A stretch of 64,000 nt of DNA from positions 1,736,001-1,800,000 of the forward strand of contig OY756145.1 of the NCBI GenBank assembly GCA_963576785.1. The letters are read 5' to 3'. This stretch comes from Chlorophyllum brunneum (lineage: Eukaryota > Basidiomycota > Agaricomycetes > Agaricales > Agaricaceae). Both the position numbers and the translations under genes were made by a program. Below the pieces are notes generated by a model. The model searched no databases, was not told the DNA's origin, and saw nothing but the letters and a program-made list of their open reading frames with translations. Each line of letters starts with the position of its first letter. Position 1 is the first letter of the stretch. Positions 40,305-53,000 of this stretch are shown piece by piece.

Positions 40305-40869
40305 AGTCGCTAGGATTGAATTTCACGTCCCCTCCGGCAATTTATACAAATCAACGACCAAGTGGAATCTTCGAAACGGCCCGTCGGCCCTGCGCTGACG
40401 GCCAAACGAGCACACTTATTCCGCCAGCAAAGATCATATGAGCTACGTTGTTGAAAGAGAACAACTTCCTTTGTTGATTCTGTGATGGAGGCTATTGGGT
40501 GGAGTATTTTAACTGGTAGGGTGCTTAACCGTATGTCATGGTTCTTAAACCCGTGACTTTGTCGTGTGCTGCCAAAATGGCATTTTGTCGGATATTCGAG
40601 ATTTTTTTATGACGGTTGGATACAGATGGAACGGCCCGTGTTTGGTTAGGCATACGAGAAGGAGTACATTCAACTTGGGGCAGAAATTCTGAAGAATTGG
40701 ATGCATCGGTAACATCATCAGAACTTTAGAGGTGCGTGGGATGCCGTTCCTGGAGCCGCAGATACCAATATACACCGAGCGTTGTAATGTGTTTGGGTAA
40801 CATGAACCACGGGGCATGCCCAGAGTCTGGATGTGGGGTAGACATGTCGTAGTAGCTTCGAAGGGTCTA
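40305..40869. other. Intergenic region upstream of GH43
   Basis: About 565 bp with the likely GH43 promoter on the minus strand. No gene or known motif was seen. Confidence 0.45.
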
Positions 40870-41065
40870 CGACCTTGGTTTGCTGGATTTTTCGATGCAG
40901 ATGGTACAATAACACTAAAAAATTCTTATAATTCGAATACTAATAAATATTCAATACAGTTAAGTATTAGAGCAACCAATAAATTATTGCAAGATGTTCA
41001 ATGGTTTAAAGATATTTTTGATGGTTATATTTACTTTGATAGCTCTCAAAATGGTTATTACTGCT
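40870..41065 (+). pseudogene. Relic of a mitochondrial LAGLIDADG homing endonuclease in nuclear DNA
   Basis: A conspicuously AT-rich island of about 200 bp in GC-richer surroundings. It reads WFAGFFDADGTITLK, the first LAGLIDADG helix, then QLSIRATNKLLQDVQWFKDI and YIYFDSSQNGYY. These match the DNA-binding fold of group I intron endonucleases in fungal cox1 and cob genes. Similarity stops abruptly at NGYY, after which base composition returns to nuclear. The fragment is open in a 147-residue plus-strand frame (40816-41259), but the flanks of that frame look unrelated. A full enzyme needs two such motifs or a dimer of whole domains, so this piece should be inactive. Best explained as a NUMT insertion. 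Confidence 0.75.
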
Positions 41066-41501
41066 CTTTGGCATCTCGCCAGCCCGGAACAATAAACCAT
41101 TCACAGCTCCGCGAGCTGCCGAAAACGCGGCCCTCACAGCCCAATTTCGGCCAGGATTTTACCGACCTGATTGAAAGTATTTTGATGCATGGCACTTCGA
41201 ATCAAGAGATAGAGGATCACCTTGTCAATGATTTCTGCAAGGAGGGATGGAAGATTTAGAACAAAGAATTGTTCCATCATCCCTTGATGGCTCAAGGGTT
41301 CGGAAAGGAGCGGAATGTGGGACCCACACTAGCAGGAACAGGACATAACGGAAGTGCCTTAGGTCGGCGCAATCTGCTCGCCCTATGATGCACCATCCGC
41401 CAGTAGTCGAACTACGGTATTTTGGAAAGACGTTTTCCTCACGTGCGAAGGACACCCTGGTAGCAATATTGTACATTATGCATTACATACGGCTAACTTG
41501 G
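41066..41501. other. Intergenic region between the LAGLIDADG relic and an F-box gene
   Basis: About 435 bp, containing the tail of the 147-residue frame (stop at 41257-41259) and the F-box gene 3' region. No domain seen. Confidence 0.45.
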
Positions 41502-43519
41502 CTAAAACGGAAACCACCCAAAAGCGTCGTCAATATCATAATCATACGGTTCATGATATGCATCGTAGAAACCATCTTCATCTTCATCCTCATCCTCGTA
41601 CTCTTCCTCATCATACGAATCCACGTACAGGTCATCTTCCGAATCCAGCTCCATTAAATCAACGGGATCACCATCGACCGATAAATCAACTACAATCTCT
41701 CCCAACTGCCGCTTCTGCTCAGTTCGCACTCCTCGACATTCTTCGAGAAGGAGCTCATCGATAGGAGCGTTCATGTTCGACCGTTGCACTAACATGTCAA
41801 CGAGGTTATCCAAGTTTCCTGGACACCTGTTTTCATTAAAGTCTGTGCCTTGGAAGAGTAGGGTTTTGAGAGAAGGGAAAACCGTGACGGGGGGGAAGGT
41901 ATACTGTTGTTTCCTTCTGCGCGAGGAGGATCGGGTCCTTCCTTGTCTCGGCTTGTCAATGGGGACAGGCTCTCGGTCATCTAGACTTTCTTTGATAGCC
42001 GAGCATAATTCGGTAAAGCATTGGCCGACACGGATGTACTCGAGCTTCGGCAGCTTCCCTATACTCTCTCGAATCAACTGCGAAGACTGGTTGTAGCCAA
42101 CAAACCAGTCTAGCATCAGGGATTCAAGCGAGGGAAGATCAAAAGCGTTGCACAACTCTCTCAAAATGCGGTCGTGCGACTCGCCAATAATTCGATTGAC
42201 GTAAAAACAGATGTGGACGACTGGGTCCAGGCGCGTAGCAGCCGTTGTGTATCCTGACCGCATGATACCGTCTGCTCGATCGAAGAGAAAAATATCTGAT
42301 GCACCATCATATCCCAGCGAGAATTTTGCCGACCGGAAGATTCTAGGAGTCTGATGGGCCCCGGATTTCGTCCTTGCAGGGCGGCGTAAACCCTCACCGA
42401 CCAGCGCGAACGTGTTGATATAGTCTTCAACCCTGGTAGCGGAACAATGGAGGCTGAGTGTCGCACGAGGAGGATATTTAATGCAGCGTAATAATTGGAT
42501 GCAGTCTGGGGCCTTTGCATCTAAGGTCAAATATTCAAGGGCGCCAAATTCCAAGTTTAATTCAGTCCCACTTGCTGTGGTATGCGGGGTGATTGAGTTG
42601 ACTAATTCGAGTGTATGGAGGTTGGGCATATGAGAAAGGGCATCAAGCATTTGGCCAATTGTTGAAGTTCCAGAGGTAGCTGTACGACTATTCCTGAGTT
42701 TGAGGGTAGTTATGTTGTGATTGAAGATTGCAGATTCCCAGGCAAAGTTTAAACCATCAAGCTCAATACTCCGCAAGCGAGGCGCATCGGTGAATGAGTT
42801 CTCGGGAAGAGAGTACTGAGTACTGGGGATGTGGTAGGTAGCATCAGCCAGCGTTACTCGTTCGAGCTGCGGAGCTGGTTGTGAAAACGCAGTGAAGATG
42901 TTTTGGAGTTTATCAGGGTGACTCCCAAAGGCGAGGTGGAGAACCTGGATGCGGGATATCTGGGTCATGGCGTTTTCAAGTTGATTTACGATTCTGGGAG
43001 TCCAGGAACCGGTAGTCGATTTGATGGTGAGTGCTGCCATTTTGGAGCGTTGCATCATCTCCTGAACGAGCTCAGGGTTGGTAAACACAGGAACGGACCA
43101 CAAAGTTGGGCAGCTGAGAGCTACCTCTCTCCAGTGCTGACAAATGTGTCCAACTACGCGAATCCATTGGGTTTGGGAATTACGGTGGTACTGGTTGGGC
43201 ACAGCGTCGCGAACAAATATGAAGATTTTTGCCAGAACCTCGGGCGGGAGAATAGATATAGACGCCAACTCGTTTCGCTTTTTCCTCAAAGATCGAATCT
43301 TGATCTCGAGTTGATCGATGTCCTCGTCAATTATTTGACGGGCAGCACGTGTAGGTTCGTCGCCTTCGGAGGGGAGTTCAAATGGTTTTATGTTCACTGC
43401 GACTGGTGGTCAGTATTGCCCTGAGACTCAGTCAAGAGACATTGATATGCGGTACCTCTCATGGACTCGACGTATGTCTTGAATGAAATGGGACCTAGAC
43501 CAGCTAAAAGCCCTGCCAT
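41502..43519 (-). CDS. F-box protein with leucine-rich region and acidic tail
   Basis: Exons 43519-43456 and 43396-41502 sum to 1959 nt, or 652 residues. The first exon supplies the ATG; the long second exon has no ATG at its head and begins just after a CGCAG acceptor. A short coiled coil (DQLEIKIRSLRKKRNEL) precedes the F-box ISILPPEVLAKIFIFV, completed by HICQHWREVALSCPTLW. This layout is standard for the large Agaricomycete F-box families. Irregular leucine-rich segments follow (LERVTLADATY, LRSIELDGL, HTLELVNS). The C-terminus is a stretch of Asp, Glu and Tyr ending in DDAFGWFPF. Probably an SCF adaptor of unknown target. Confidence 0.82.
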
Positions 43520-43780
43520 CACAGAATAACCCCTCGATGATTATATATGAGATTTGGACGGGGTCAGGGTGAGAGACGGGCACGGCGGGCGTTGCGATGG
43601 CGTTCCGGTGGGGGTGCTGAGGCGCGTCGAGTCTCTATGATGCTTTGTTGGTGCTTTAGAAGGCGCTGCAGATCGCAACTAGTCGCGACTTGAAACAAGT
43701 CTTGATGGTCACCTGATTCTGCTTGGTAAGCGCAATTCGTGGCACATTGGCGAGCTTGAATATCACATCCACGGACCACA
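43520..43780. promoter_or_regulatory. Divergent promoter, F-box gene and epsilon-COP
   Basis: 261 bp between opposed starts. No TATA box is obvious. Confidence 0.45.
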
Positions 43781-44878
43781 ATGGATTCCTCAGAACTCTA
43801 CCACGTCAAGCAGCAATTTTTCCTTGGTGCGACTCCATTACTTAAGGAATCGTCAATGTTTTTTTAATGGTACTATCCCGTTCAGGTGCTTATGGGTCAT
43901 TAGTCGATGTTGCCCTCCCAGATGCCAATTCCCCAGATTATACGGGCATCCTTCTTTATAGAGCGCGGGCTTTAATCGCGATTGGACAGACTCGGGCAGC
44001 TTTACAGCTCCTTTCAGAAGCGCCAGAGAATGTTTCTGTGAAGGCGACGTCATCTCTCGCCCACTACATTGGTGCATCGGATACGACTGCCAAGGAATCA
44101 GCCCTTGAAGAATTGCGTGACTTATCGGTTGAGATAGAGAGCGATGATGTTGACGGCAGTGATAGGGACAAAGCACTAGTAAAAGTCCTCGCAGGGACAG
44201 CATTTGCGCGAGCTGGGGAGATCGAGGAAGCCCTAGAAACACTGGGTGCTGATACAGAAGATTTGGAGGCGTGAGTGTTTGAGCAACAGTATTTGTCTTA
44301 TCTGTCAGTTGTTCATTAACCTTCAGTGTTGCTGTTATCGTACAGATTTTTGTTTCGATTAATCGACCAGACCTGGCGAAAAAGCAGTTTGAGCGTGCGA
44401 AGCGGTGGGCAGAAGATGACCTCCTACTACAACTTATCGAAGCTACCATTGGTCTGGCCACCGGACGGGACGTTTATTCGAACCCCAGCTCTTTCTATAC
44501 TGAGCAACTCGCAAATCCCTCACTATCCTCCCCTCATATTCTCACATCGCGGGGAGTGACAAGAATACTCCGTAATGAATTCCAAGAAGCCAAGTCCGAT
44601 TTGGAGGAGTCGTTGGAGCAACAGAAGGATGACGCTGAAACCATGGCTGCTTATATTATTGCTTGTGGATTGGGTGCAGTCAAGAGATCAGAAGCAGAGG
44701 AGCTGTGGAGGTATGACAGCTCCGTATCATGTGAATGGACACTGACTTCTCCAACAGCAAAATGCTAAGCAAACATCCAGACCATCCCCTAGTTCAGGAT
44801 GCTTCCCAAAAGGCCGATATCTTCGATCAAGCGGTTGCCAAATTTGATGTTCCTCATTTAGCCAACGCCGCGGCATGA
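43781..44878 (+). CDS. SEC28: Coatomer epsilon subunit
   Basis: COPI vesicle coat subunit that stabilises alpha-COP in Golgi-to-ER retrograde traffic. Exons 43781-43826, 43886-44270, 44327-44710 and 44758-44878 sum to 936 nt, or 311 residues, the usual length. It opens SELYHVKQQFFLGAYGSLVD, typical of the family. TPR-like helical repeats follow: YRARALIAIGQTRAALQLL, VLAGTAFARAGEIEEALETL and SRGVTRILRNEFQEAKSDLE. The closing AEELWSKMLSKHPDHPLVQD is also typical. The 46-nt first exon is needed to restore the conserved N-terminus. Confidence 0.95.
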
Positions 44879-45349
44879 TGAGAGCTTACGGGTATTTGCC
44901 CCCAGCCACTATGGTTTGCAGAGTTCCTCAAGCTCAAAGATAATGAAAGAGTGCCGGAGGTCTGGGTGATTTGAACCATATATATTCCTCATTCCATCAA
45001 GATTCAGTCTGTGTTGTTCGACTTGTCAGCGGGAATAATAGTATGTCAGGCACCGGCTCCCGACTCACCGAGAGACATACGGAGAAGTGAAGGATGGTTT
45101 AGTGTGAATGACAATGGAGCCGGATTTAATTTTGATCGATCTTTTCCCACCAATCATTTTTTGACGTTCTTTTAGTTGACAGCCCTTCCTTTTCCGGCCA
45201 TGCTCATCACATCATCCATTCAGCCTGCCACAATTTGGGACTCATGATCCCGAATAAGCACTTGTTCGGGTTAGCTTAACGTGCTTCCTATATAAAGCCA
45301 TGGGGACACTCCAGAGGTCCCTGCTCACAGTTCTGTGTAACCCGCTATC
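44879..45349 (+). promoter_or_regulatory. Promoter region of the psi-factor oxygenase gene
   Basis: Contains a good TATA element, CTATATAAAG, at about 45288-45297, some 55 bp before the start codon. An inverted repeat CCCGAA-N10-TTCGGG lies about 20 bp further upstream (45249-45270). TATA-bearing promoters usually mark regulated genes in fungi; the protein binding the repeat is unknown. Confidence 0.55.
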
Positions 45350-48300
45350 ATGTCTAACAGGCTCTCTGGTATCTTCCGCCGCCAACCCAGCAGCTCTACG
45401 ACTGGTGTAGGTCTATCCTCGCTTCTGATGCTCGAAGTTAACTGTCTCATGTTGTATACAGGCCAATGGCAAGGTCGACAATGCTGAGGTGGATTTCACC
45501 TCCCCACCGACGCCCAAGACCATTAATACTTTGCGGGACCAGGTATGCTACACTTTTTATCATTACTTTTATTCTTGTCTGCATGTTCTCGAACGTCTTG
45601 CGTCTCTTACAGATGAAGCGGGGTGCCATCTCAGAACCCAGTGCCCTTGTGAGTAATATGAGCGTCCATGAATTAGCGAAACTTAACTAGGTCTGCAGTC
45701 TGCGGTCACAGATCTTATCAGGCACTCGGATGCTATCGATGATAGGAAACTCTTCGTGAGCGCCATTCATGTACGCATACTGAGTGGTCTTTAAATGTAT
45801 TGTTGCCAGCTCGAGCACGCTCTCACTTTCGTACGCGAGATGAAAGAGGGCCGAATGGCTACCCTTGCGAAAAATAAAATCATTGAGCTCTGTGGGTCTT
45901 TAATCATTGATCCCGCGAGATGAACGCGCTTACGCACAATCACTTACTAGTATACAACGATTTGACGCATCCTGCTGCTACGAGCCTTGGACCCAAGTAT
46001 GCGTGGCGCACTGCTGATGGCTCTTGGAACAACCCTGACTTGCCTGACATGGGCAAGGTATAACTCTGCCATATCCAAGGCTGTTGATGTACCGCTAATA
46101 CTTCGACAGGCTGGCACACCTTATTCTCGTTCCGTCCAGCAAACCCATCCTCTACCGGTTGACCAGTTGCCAGATCCTGGCCTCGTCTTTGATACGTGGG
46201 TGGCTTCATTCCTTTAGCACGCACCTGGTGTTGATGTTCTCCATAGGTTGTTGCGACGTGAAGAGGTTGGTGTAGTACTTCAAGTCTGTTAAAATCTCTA
46301 ATGCGACGCGTATCAGTTTGTCAAGCATCCTGCCGGCCTTTCCTCATTGATGTTCGCGTTTGCTGCTCTCGTTATTCATAGGTATATTACTCCCTTTGGA
46401 TTTGTTGGTTCTGCTCACAGATCTCCAGTGTTTTCCGTACATCACACTATGACGTTAACATCAATGAGACATCCTCATACGTTGATTTGGCTCCCCTTTA
46501 TGGGCACAACGCAGAGGTTCAGGCCAAAGTCCGTGCGTACAACGGTCTGGGTTATTTACACCCCGACTGTTTCGGCGAGGATCGTCTCCTTTTCCTTCCT
46601 CCCGCTGTCTGTGCTATCCTGGTCCTCTTTAACCGTAACCATAACGTGAGCCTTTCTTCTACTTTTCACAGGTTCACGTCGCGCCACTAGAACACTGCTG
46701 ACTGATGGCGGCGATTGATCGACGATAGTACATTGCAAAGAGACTCTTCGAGATCAATGAAAGGGGGACTTACAAGGATCCGGCCACTTTAACAATCGAT
46801 AAGCGCGCTGCACAAGATGAGGACATCTTCCAGACAGCTAGATTGGTTAACTGTGGTTGGTTCGGAACAGGTGATTGGCTTGCATACCTTGTTTTAGAAG
46901 CTTGCTCACTGCGATGCTTTGCTAAATTATAGTTGTATTTTCTGACTATTTCTCCAGTATTTTGGGTCTTGTTCGCTATGGAAGCAATTGGAGTTTGATG
47001 CCCTTTGATGTAGGCTTCCTTCATTGCATAGGCGTAATTTTTTTTTTGTGCTAATGTGACGCGTGGCAGGAAATTCGTAAAGAGGACCACTCGCTCTTCG
47101 AGCGTGGAAAGGGTAACGTCGTCAGTGTGGAGGTTGGTTGTGCTATTGTTGTCAATGACCATTTTTGGCTGATCGTTGAACCCAGTTCAACTGTCTTTAT
47201 CGCTGGCACTCTACTTCCAGTAAAATGGATGAGGAGTGGACTACGAAACTTTTCCATTCCATCTTTGGTGACAATACAGACCCCGATGCCGTCACTCCCG
47301 ACGACTTCAAGATGGCTGCCAGGAAATTGCTGTCTGTGCAACAAGATCATACAACCTGGACCTTTGGGGGACTCAAGCGCCAAGCCGATGGAACTTTCCG
47401 CGATGAAGACCTCGCCAATGTTCTTCAAAGGGCGTAAGTGGTCCAAGCGTTAAGAATCTTCAAGCGCTGATTTTATCATAGCACTGAAGAGCCTGCGGCT
47501 GCTTTTGGAGCTCGGGGCATTCCCTGTACGTTCATGGCATGTTCAGTCGTCAAGGTATCTTTCACTGATTGTCATTATAGCTATTATGCGCCTGCATGAG
47601 ATCATGGGCCTTGAGCAGAGTCGTCGTTGGGGCGTTTGTTCCATGAACGAGTTCCGGAAATTCCTGGGGCTCAAGCGTGAGCCTTTCCTACCTCATGAGT
47701 TAGGACTATGGCTCAAAAATATCATGCAGCCTTTGAAACCTTCCTGGAGTGGAACTCGAATCCTGAGATTGCTGATGCCGCTGAGAAGCTGTACGGTGAT
47801 ATTGAAAATCTCGAACTCTATGTTGGCCTGCAGGCTGAGGAGGCTAAGCCGCTCGTTGAGGGTGCTGGTCTCTGTCCAGGTAAGTTCTTAACAAGACCCG
47901 GATTGTACTGCGACTAATCCGAACCCTAGGTTACACTGTCAGTCGTGCCATCTTGAGTGATGCCATTGCCCTAACTCGTGGGGATCGCTTTTTCACTCAC
48001 GATCTCACTCCCTACAACCTCACTGCCTGGGGTTTTACCGACTGCCAACGCGATCCTAATGCCTTCGGATTCGGGAGTACTATGGGCAAGCTCTTCCTTC
48101 GCACGCTCCCTAAGAACTACTCGGAGAACAGTGTCTACACGTTCTTCCCCTTCATGACTCCCGACTCCATGCAACCCAATCTGACAAAGCTTGGCGTCCT
48201 CAGGCAGTATGACCTCAACAGGCCTCAAGTTCAACAACAGGCTACCACATTCACCGATTACAACGATGTTTCTCAGATCCTCAAGTCAACCGAGGACTTC

Positions 48301-49831
48301 GAGCTTCCTTATAGGGAGCGTACTTCCCGGGTTATCAAAGGCAGCGGGTATGTACCGTCCCTGTGGACCATGGGTACTTGTATATTTATTCATGTGCATA
48401 GATTCTATCCCGTTGAGGATGAGAAGACACAAAAGGCCGTTATCACGGCTCTCAGTGATTCACCCAAGTTGGTTGATAGCATCGGTCGTTATTTCTATGA
48501 AACAACTCAGAAACTAATCCTCAATCACTCATTCACACTGGTGGGAGGCAAAGTCTTTGGCGTTGATCTGGTTAAGCATGTTATCCGTACTGTTCCTGTC
48601 TTCTGGGCCGCAACAGACCTTGTGAGTGATGAATGCTCTTGAAAGTTGGATCAAATACTTACTAGAATTCTTTACAAAGGCTGGTATCGAGCTCAAGACC
48701 AAGGAGAACCCTGGAGGTGTTTATGCTCCTCAAGAGCTTTTCGACATCTTGAGCGACATCTACTCGTGCGTGTTTTCGGATTGGCTTGTAATACATACTT
48801 GACACCACTGATAGGTTTATCTTCGTCGATGTTGAGGCCTCGAAGGTCCGCGTCTTGCAATACAAAGCGGAGAAACACATTAAGGACTTGCTACGCCTCA
48901 TCCAAATCCACCTTGGTGTCGGTAACAGGGTACGTCAAACTGTTGAATACTTTACCTACCAAGCTCACATGACCATCAGCTCTCTGTGTATGGCATCATT
49001 GGCACCGTTTCTTCCTTGTTCAGTAGGTCCAAGCGAAGCGCAGAGCATCACGAAATTGTTCAGAGGCTTTATGAACTTGGCCACTCCACTGATCAGCTCG
49101 CCAACACCATCTTGGCTGTCATGGTTTCTTCAGTCGGCCTTTCTTTGACTTTGACAAACATCATCAACCTCTACCTTGGAAGTGAACAAGATGCCACTTT
49201 GAAGAAGCTCGCTCGCAGTGATGATCCTCAAGCTTTCACTGGATTTGTATATGAAGGAATTCGTAAGTTGATTGTTTCACATCGTGATAGTCCCTAAGGC
49301 CAACCCCCGTGAAATAGGCCTCGATCCTCCCTTCCAAGGCTTCTACCGTGTGTCCGCCAAGGATCAGACTCTTGGTGGCCAGGTCCTCAAGAAGGGTGAT
49401 CGCGCCTTCGCGAACATTGGGACTGCGAACCAGAACGTGGGTAATTCGGTTGCCATGTAGAAGCGGCGATACTTGAACTCGTTTATAGGAAAAGGTCTTC
49501 TCTCAAGCATCCAGGGTTGACCCCTCACGCCCAACATCTGCCTGTCTCTTCGGTGACGGTGCTGTCAAAAATCTTGGCGAGACCCTCACTGTCAAGGTTT
49601 GCTACCACTCCCAAATCCCGATTCCGACTGCTGATATTGGTATGCTAGATCACTGCCGAGGTCCTACGTGCTATCTATGCCTACAACAATGTCAGGCGCG
49701 CTCCCGGTAATTCCGGTAAACTCAAGAGGTTCACTGAGCATAGCCATCCTCAATACCATTTTGCCTACCTCGATCGCAATCAGGTCGTTTCTCCTTGGCC
49801 AACATCACTTACAATCCAATACGACGCTTGA
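45350..49831 (+). CDS. Psi-factor-producing oxygenase: heme dioxygenase fused to a degenerate P450 domain
   Basis: Fatty-acid oxygenase of the Ppo/linoleate diol synthase family, source of oxylipin signals in development. Twenty-five exons sum to 3159 nt, or 1052 residues. The peroxidase-like half has the distal heme His at about 196 (FAALVIHSVFRT), YVDLAPLYGHN, and FNCLYRWHS with catalytic Tyr368 and proximal His371. The C-terminal half is P450-like with ExxR as EGIR (about 900), but where the heme-binding cysteine should lie the sequence is FGDGAVKNLG, with Asn984 in the Cys position. This predicts an active dioxygenase without hydroperoxide isomerase activity, as known for PpoC-like enzymes. 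The TATA promoter fits regulated expression. Exons run 45350-45406 to 49649-49831; several are under 60 nt (19 nt at 46247-46265). Confidence 0.93.
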
Positions 49832-50028
49832 AGGACTTACTTCGTTGTATAGTATACCCTGATGTTTTTCATGCATCTATTTACAACAGACGATCTTGAT
49901 TTTATTTGTTACGACCCAGTTTGTAAATTGGGCTATCGAGTAAATGGAATCTAGCATACCGAGCTCTGCAAATAATGTATAAGACACAGAATAACCACCT
50001 CGGGGAAAATAGTAAATGGATATTGGCG

Positions 50029-53000
50029 TTATACCCGAGTAACGATTTGCTCCAACAGCGTCTCTATCCTTGCCTGGCGTTTCTCAATTTCTTCTAGACG
50101 CCTGCCCCATCCTGACATATCGACGGGAGCGGTATTTTCCTCTGCCTCCCTCACCTCGGAAACTCTCGGCTCGTGCTCGTCCTCCAAGTCCAGTATTTGT
50201 TCTGGGCTTGTACTCATAGGAATACCCCGACCCTTCTCACCGACGGTCGATCCAGAGGATTTACGAGGGAAACCAAGGCTAGAATGCCCCACGGAGGAAT
50301 CCAGGTTTCCGCGCTTTGAAGGCACGGGCAGCGAAGACTGCATAGACAAGATGCGTTTACGTGCAAATGGTACACTCGACACACTAGTCGTCCTAGCAGT
50401 GGGACCATTCGCAGAAACTTCGTCGCTGTCTACTCGGTCTGACTGCTCCTCTGGTATATTATCTACAAGAGATGGGTAAATCTGGGCGAGCGGACTTGTG
50501 AATATTTGTGGTGTGGTTGTTGGCCTGCTAAATGAGGAATCCACGTGGAGCCGAGGTACTTGTCGATGTGCAGAAGGCGGAGATGAGGAACGGTGACGGG
50601 GTCGCATTGGTGCTTTTGCTGCTGTTGAAGCCGATGAGCGTCGACGGACGGAGTGCAAACGGACACCTGAAGCCTCGTTGGTATCGGTGGTGTCAAGAGC
50701 ACTCTCGAACTCCTCGTTAATTTCGAAAATCTAGTAGCATTGCGAAATTAGCAGAAGTTAGGGAATGATCAATACGTACTGCGTCTATATCTGCACCTGA
50801 TCCAGCCAATCCTTCAAAGATAGCTAGGATACTGGTGAGGGTGGGTTAGTGGGGAGGGAGCCACTGGATACTTACACATCCGTTTTAATGAACGAGGCAG
50901 AGTATCAAACACTTTTTCAGCCATATTAGAGATCGTATCGTAGAAATTCGTGGTGCCCGCCTTCTTCGCTTGACGTTCGTACAGAGCGATTGATAAGAGT
51001 ATAGGCAAGTTCGTCGTCCTAATGACAAAAACGTTGACCTGGGGCGGAAGTCAGGAATAGTGGATAACGCCTCGAACAACACTGCCAACTTTATGGAACC
51101 AGCGAGGTGTGAGAATGTAGCTTGCTGGTAGCATGATACATAAAGCTAGAACGTTGATAGGTGGTTGATATGAGAAAAGCGAGTCCGCCTTGACGCTGAG
51201 GATGGCCTCGGTCACGTTTGAACATGGAGGTAAACGCCTGAACCTACCCTTCAATTGTCGAAACAGCCTTCCTGAACAATGCCTAGACGATATTGAAGGG
51301 GACCCAGATGGTGTGTCGAGATTGACTCACCTCCGCTTTTGCATCTTCATTTATGCGAGCAAAAGTGTTGGACAAAATCTTGACCAACTTAGCGACGAGT
51401 ACCCTGATAGAAACAAGGATCATACCGAAACAAGCACTGTCAACCAAATCAGGCACTGAGGATCAACAGAGTACGAATATGCCCTACCAGTCAGCAGCAA
51501 GGTATTACTCAAGCAAGCATAGACCACCATGAGTGCAGGACCGAAGATGGGGTGGAAGTAGACTATCAACGAAGTAGAGTGAGCTCTAGGTACGGGAAGC
51601 GGGTGACGTAGACTTACTTGCTCGGTCAAAGCCACTGGCATCCAGCCCGAAATATAAATCAAGCATCCACCAAGCAATGGTACTGTTATAAACGTGAGTC
51701 CCTCAAAACATATCGAGGCCCGAGTCGACGCACCCTACGCTATACCTAAAAGAAAATGAGCAACGGATTTATTCGATACGCCCTCAAAGACAGACGTACC
51801 CAGCGCCATTCCGGCTCAGTCTATTAAAACGGGCTGCTCAGAGGGGGAGTCAAGATACGACAAGGTTACATACGTCCACAATGCGTATAAGAAGCCGCAG
51901 AAACAAAATGCAGCAATAAACATTAAGACCATGAATTGCGTAAACATAGCTCGCAGCGATAGGACCATTAAGTTATCTTTCAATGTGACGAATGCTAGCC
52001 TGGAGGGAAGATTTAGAGGTGCACGTGTGTTTACTAGGTCTGGTACTTTCCTTGGAAACATCAAACTGGCTATGATGGCGAGAAAGTCGATGCCAAGGGT
52101 GCGTGCCCAATATTCTATCATTTGCGATATCAGTGCAGGACTATTTGGGCCAGCAAGTACTCACTGTGGTGATAGACACCATACAGTCTTAGAGTAGCAT
52201 ATATAAAATATATCGTAACTGGTGTACGGTAGGGGGTTAGTTCTTTTTATGACAAACATCGAGGAACCTCATACCGAACGCCAGGTCAAAACCATTCTGG
52301 GAATGCACGAGCTTTGTCAATGGATGATATATACACACGAGGAGCGTCCCATACCCATGTGCCCTTGAAATACACTAGATTAATTCGTTAGTCGAGACTC
52401 TGGCGGAGATTCTGATTAGATTGACCTTTGATCCCATGCTCTTGCATAGCTGCAATCTTTTCCAGCGAGAACCCAAGTGCATATATCATGAAGATAATTT
52501 CGGGGACGTTTAAACAGTCGAGTTCACTGCTTTCAATGGCGATGACAAACAGGATGAATAAAATCAAAAAGCTACATAGTCTGGTCAGATTTTATCGGTT
52601 CTAAAGACGACGACAGTCGTACTTTGTGTATTCAAGGACAGAACGAATAGCAGGGACCTTCAATCTATCAACAGGAGTTCAGATCCCGACATTCCTGAAA
52701 CTTGGAAACATACCGGTAGTGATCAAGCAAAGGCGCCTTATGGGGATCATAAAAATGGATCGGATTCCGTTTGTAGTTCTGCATGTCGTGTCGAAAAGAA
52801 TACATACGTTCAGAGATTGAATACACCCACGTCTGAAAGAATCGAGTGGCTGCTCTGAGCCTGATAGACACATTTGCCCCTATACAGAAGGTCATCAGGT
52901 AACTCAGGACGCGAGTGAAGGACTACTCACGACCATATAGCATTAATAACCTTCTGAAAGGCTGAACTCTTGATGAACTTCCTCGCCTTGCCCAAAATGG

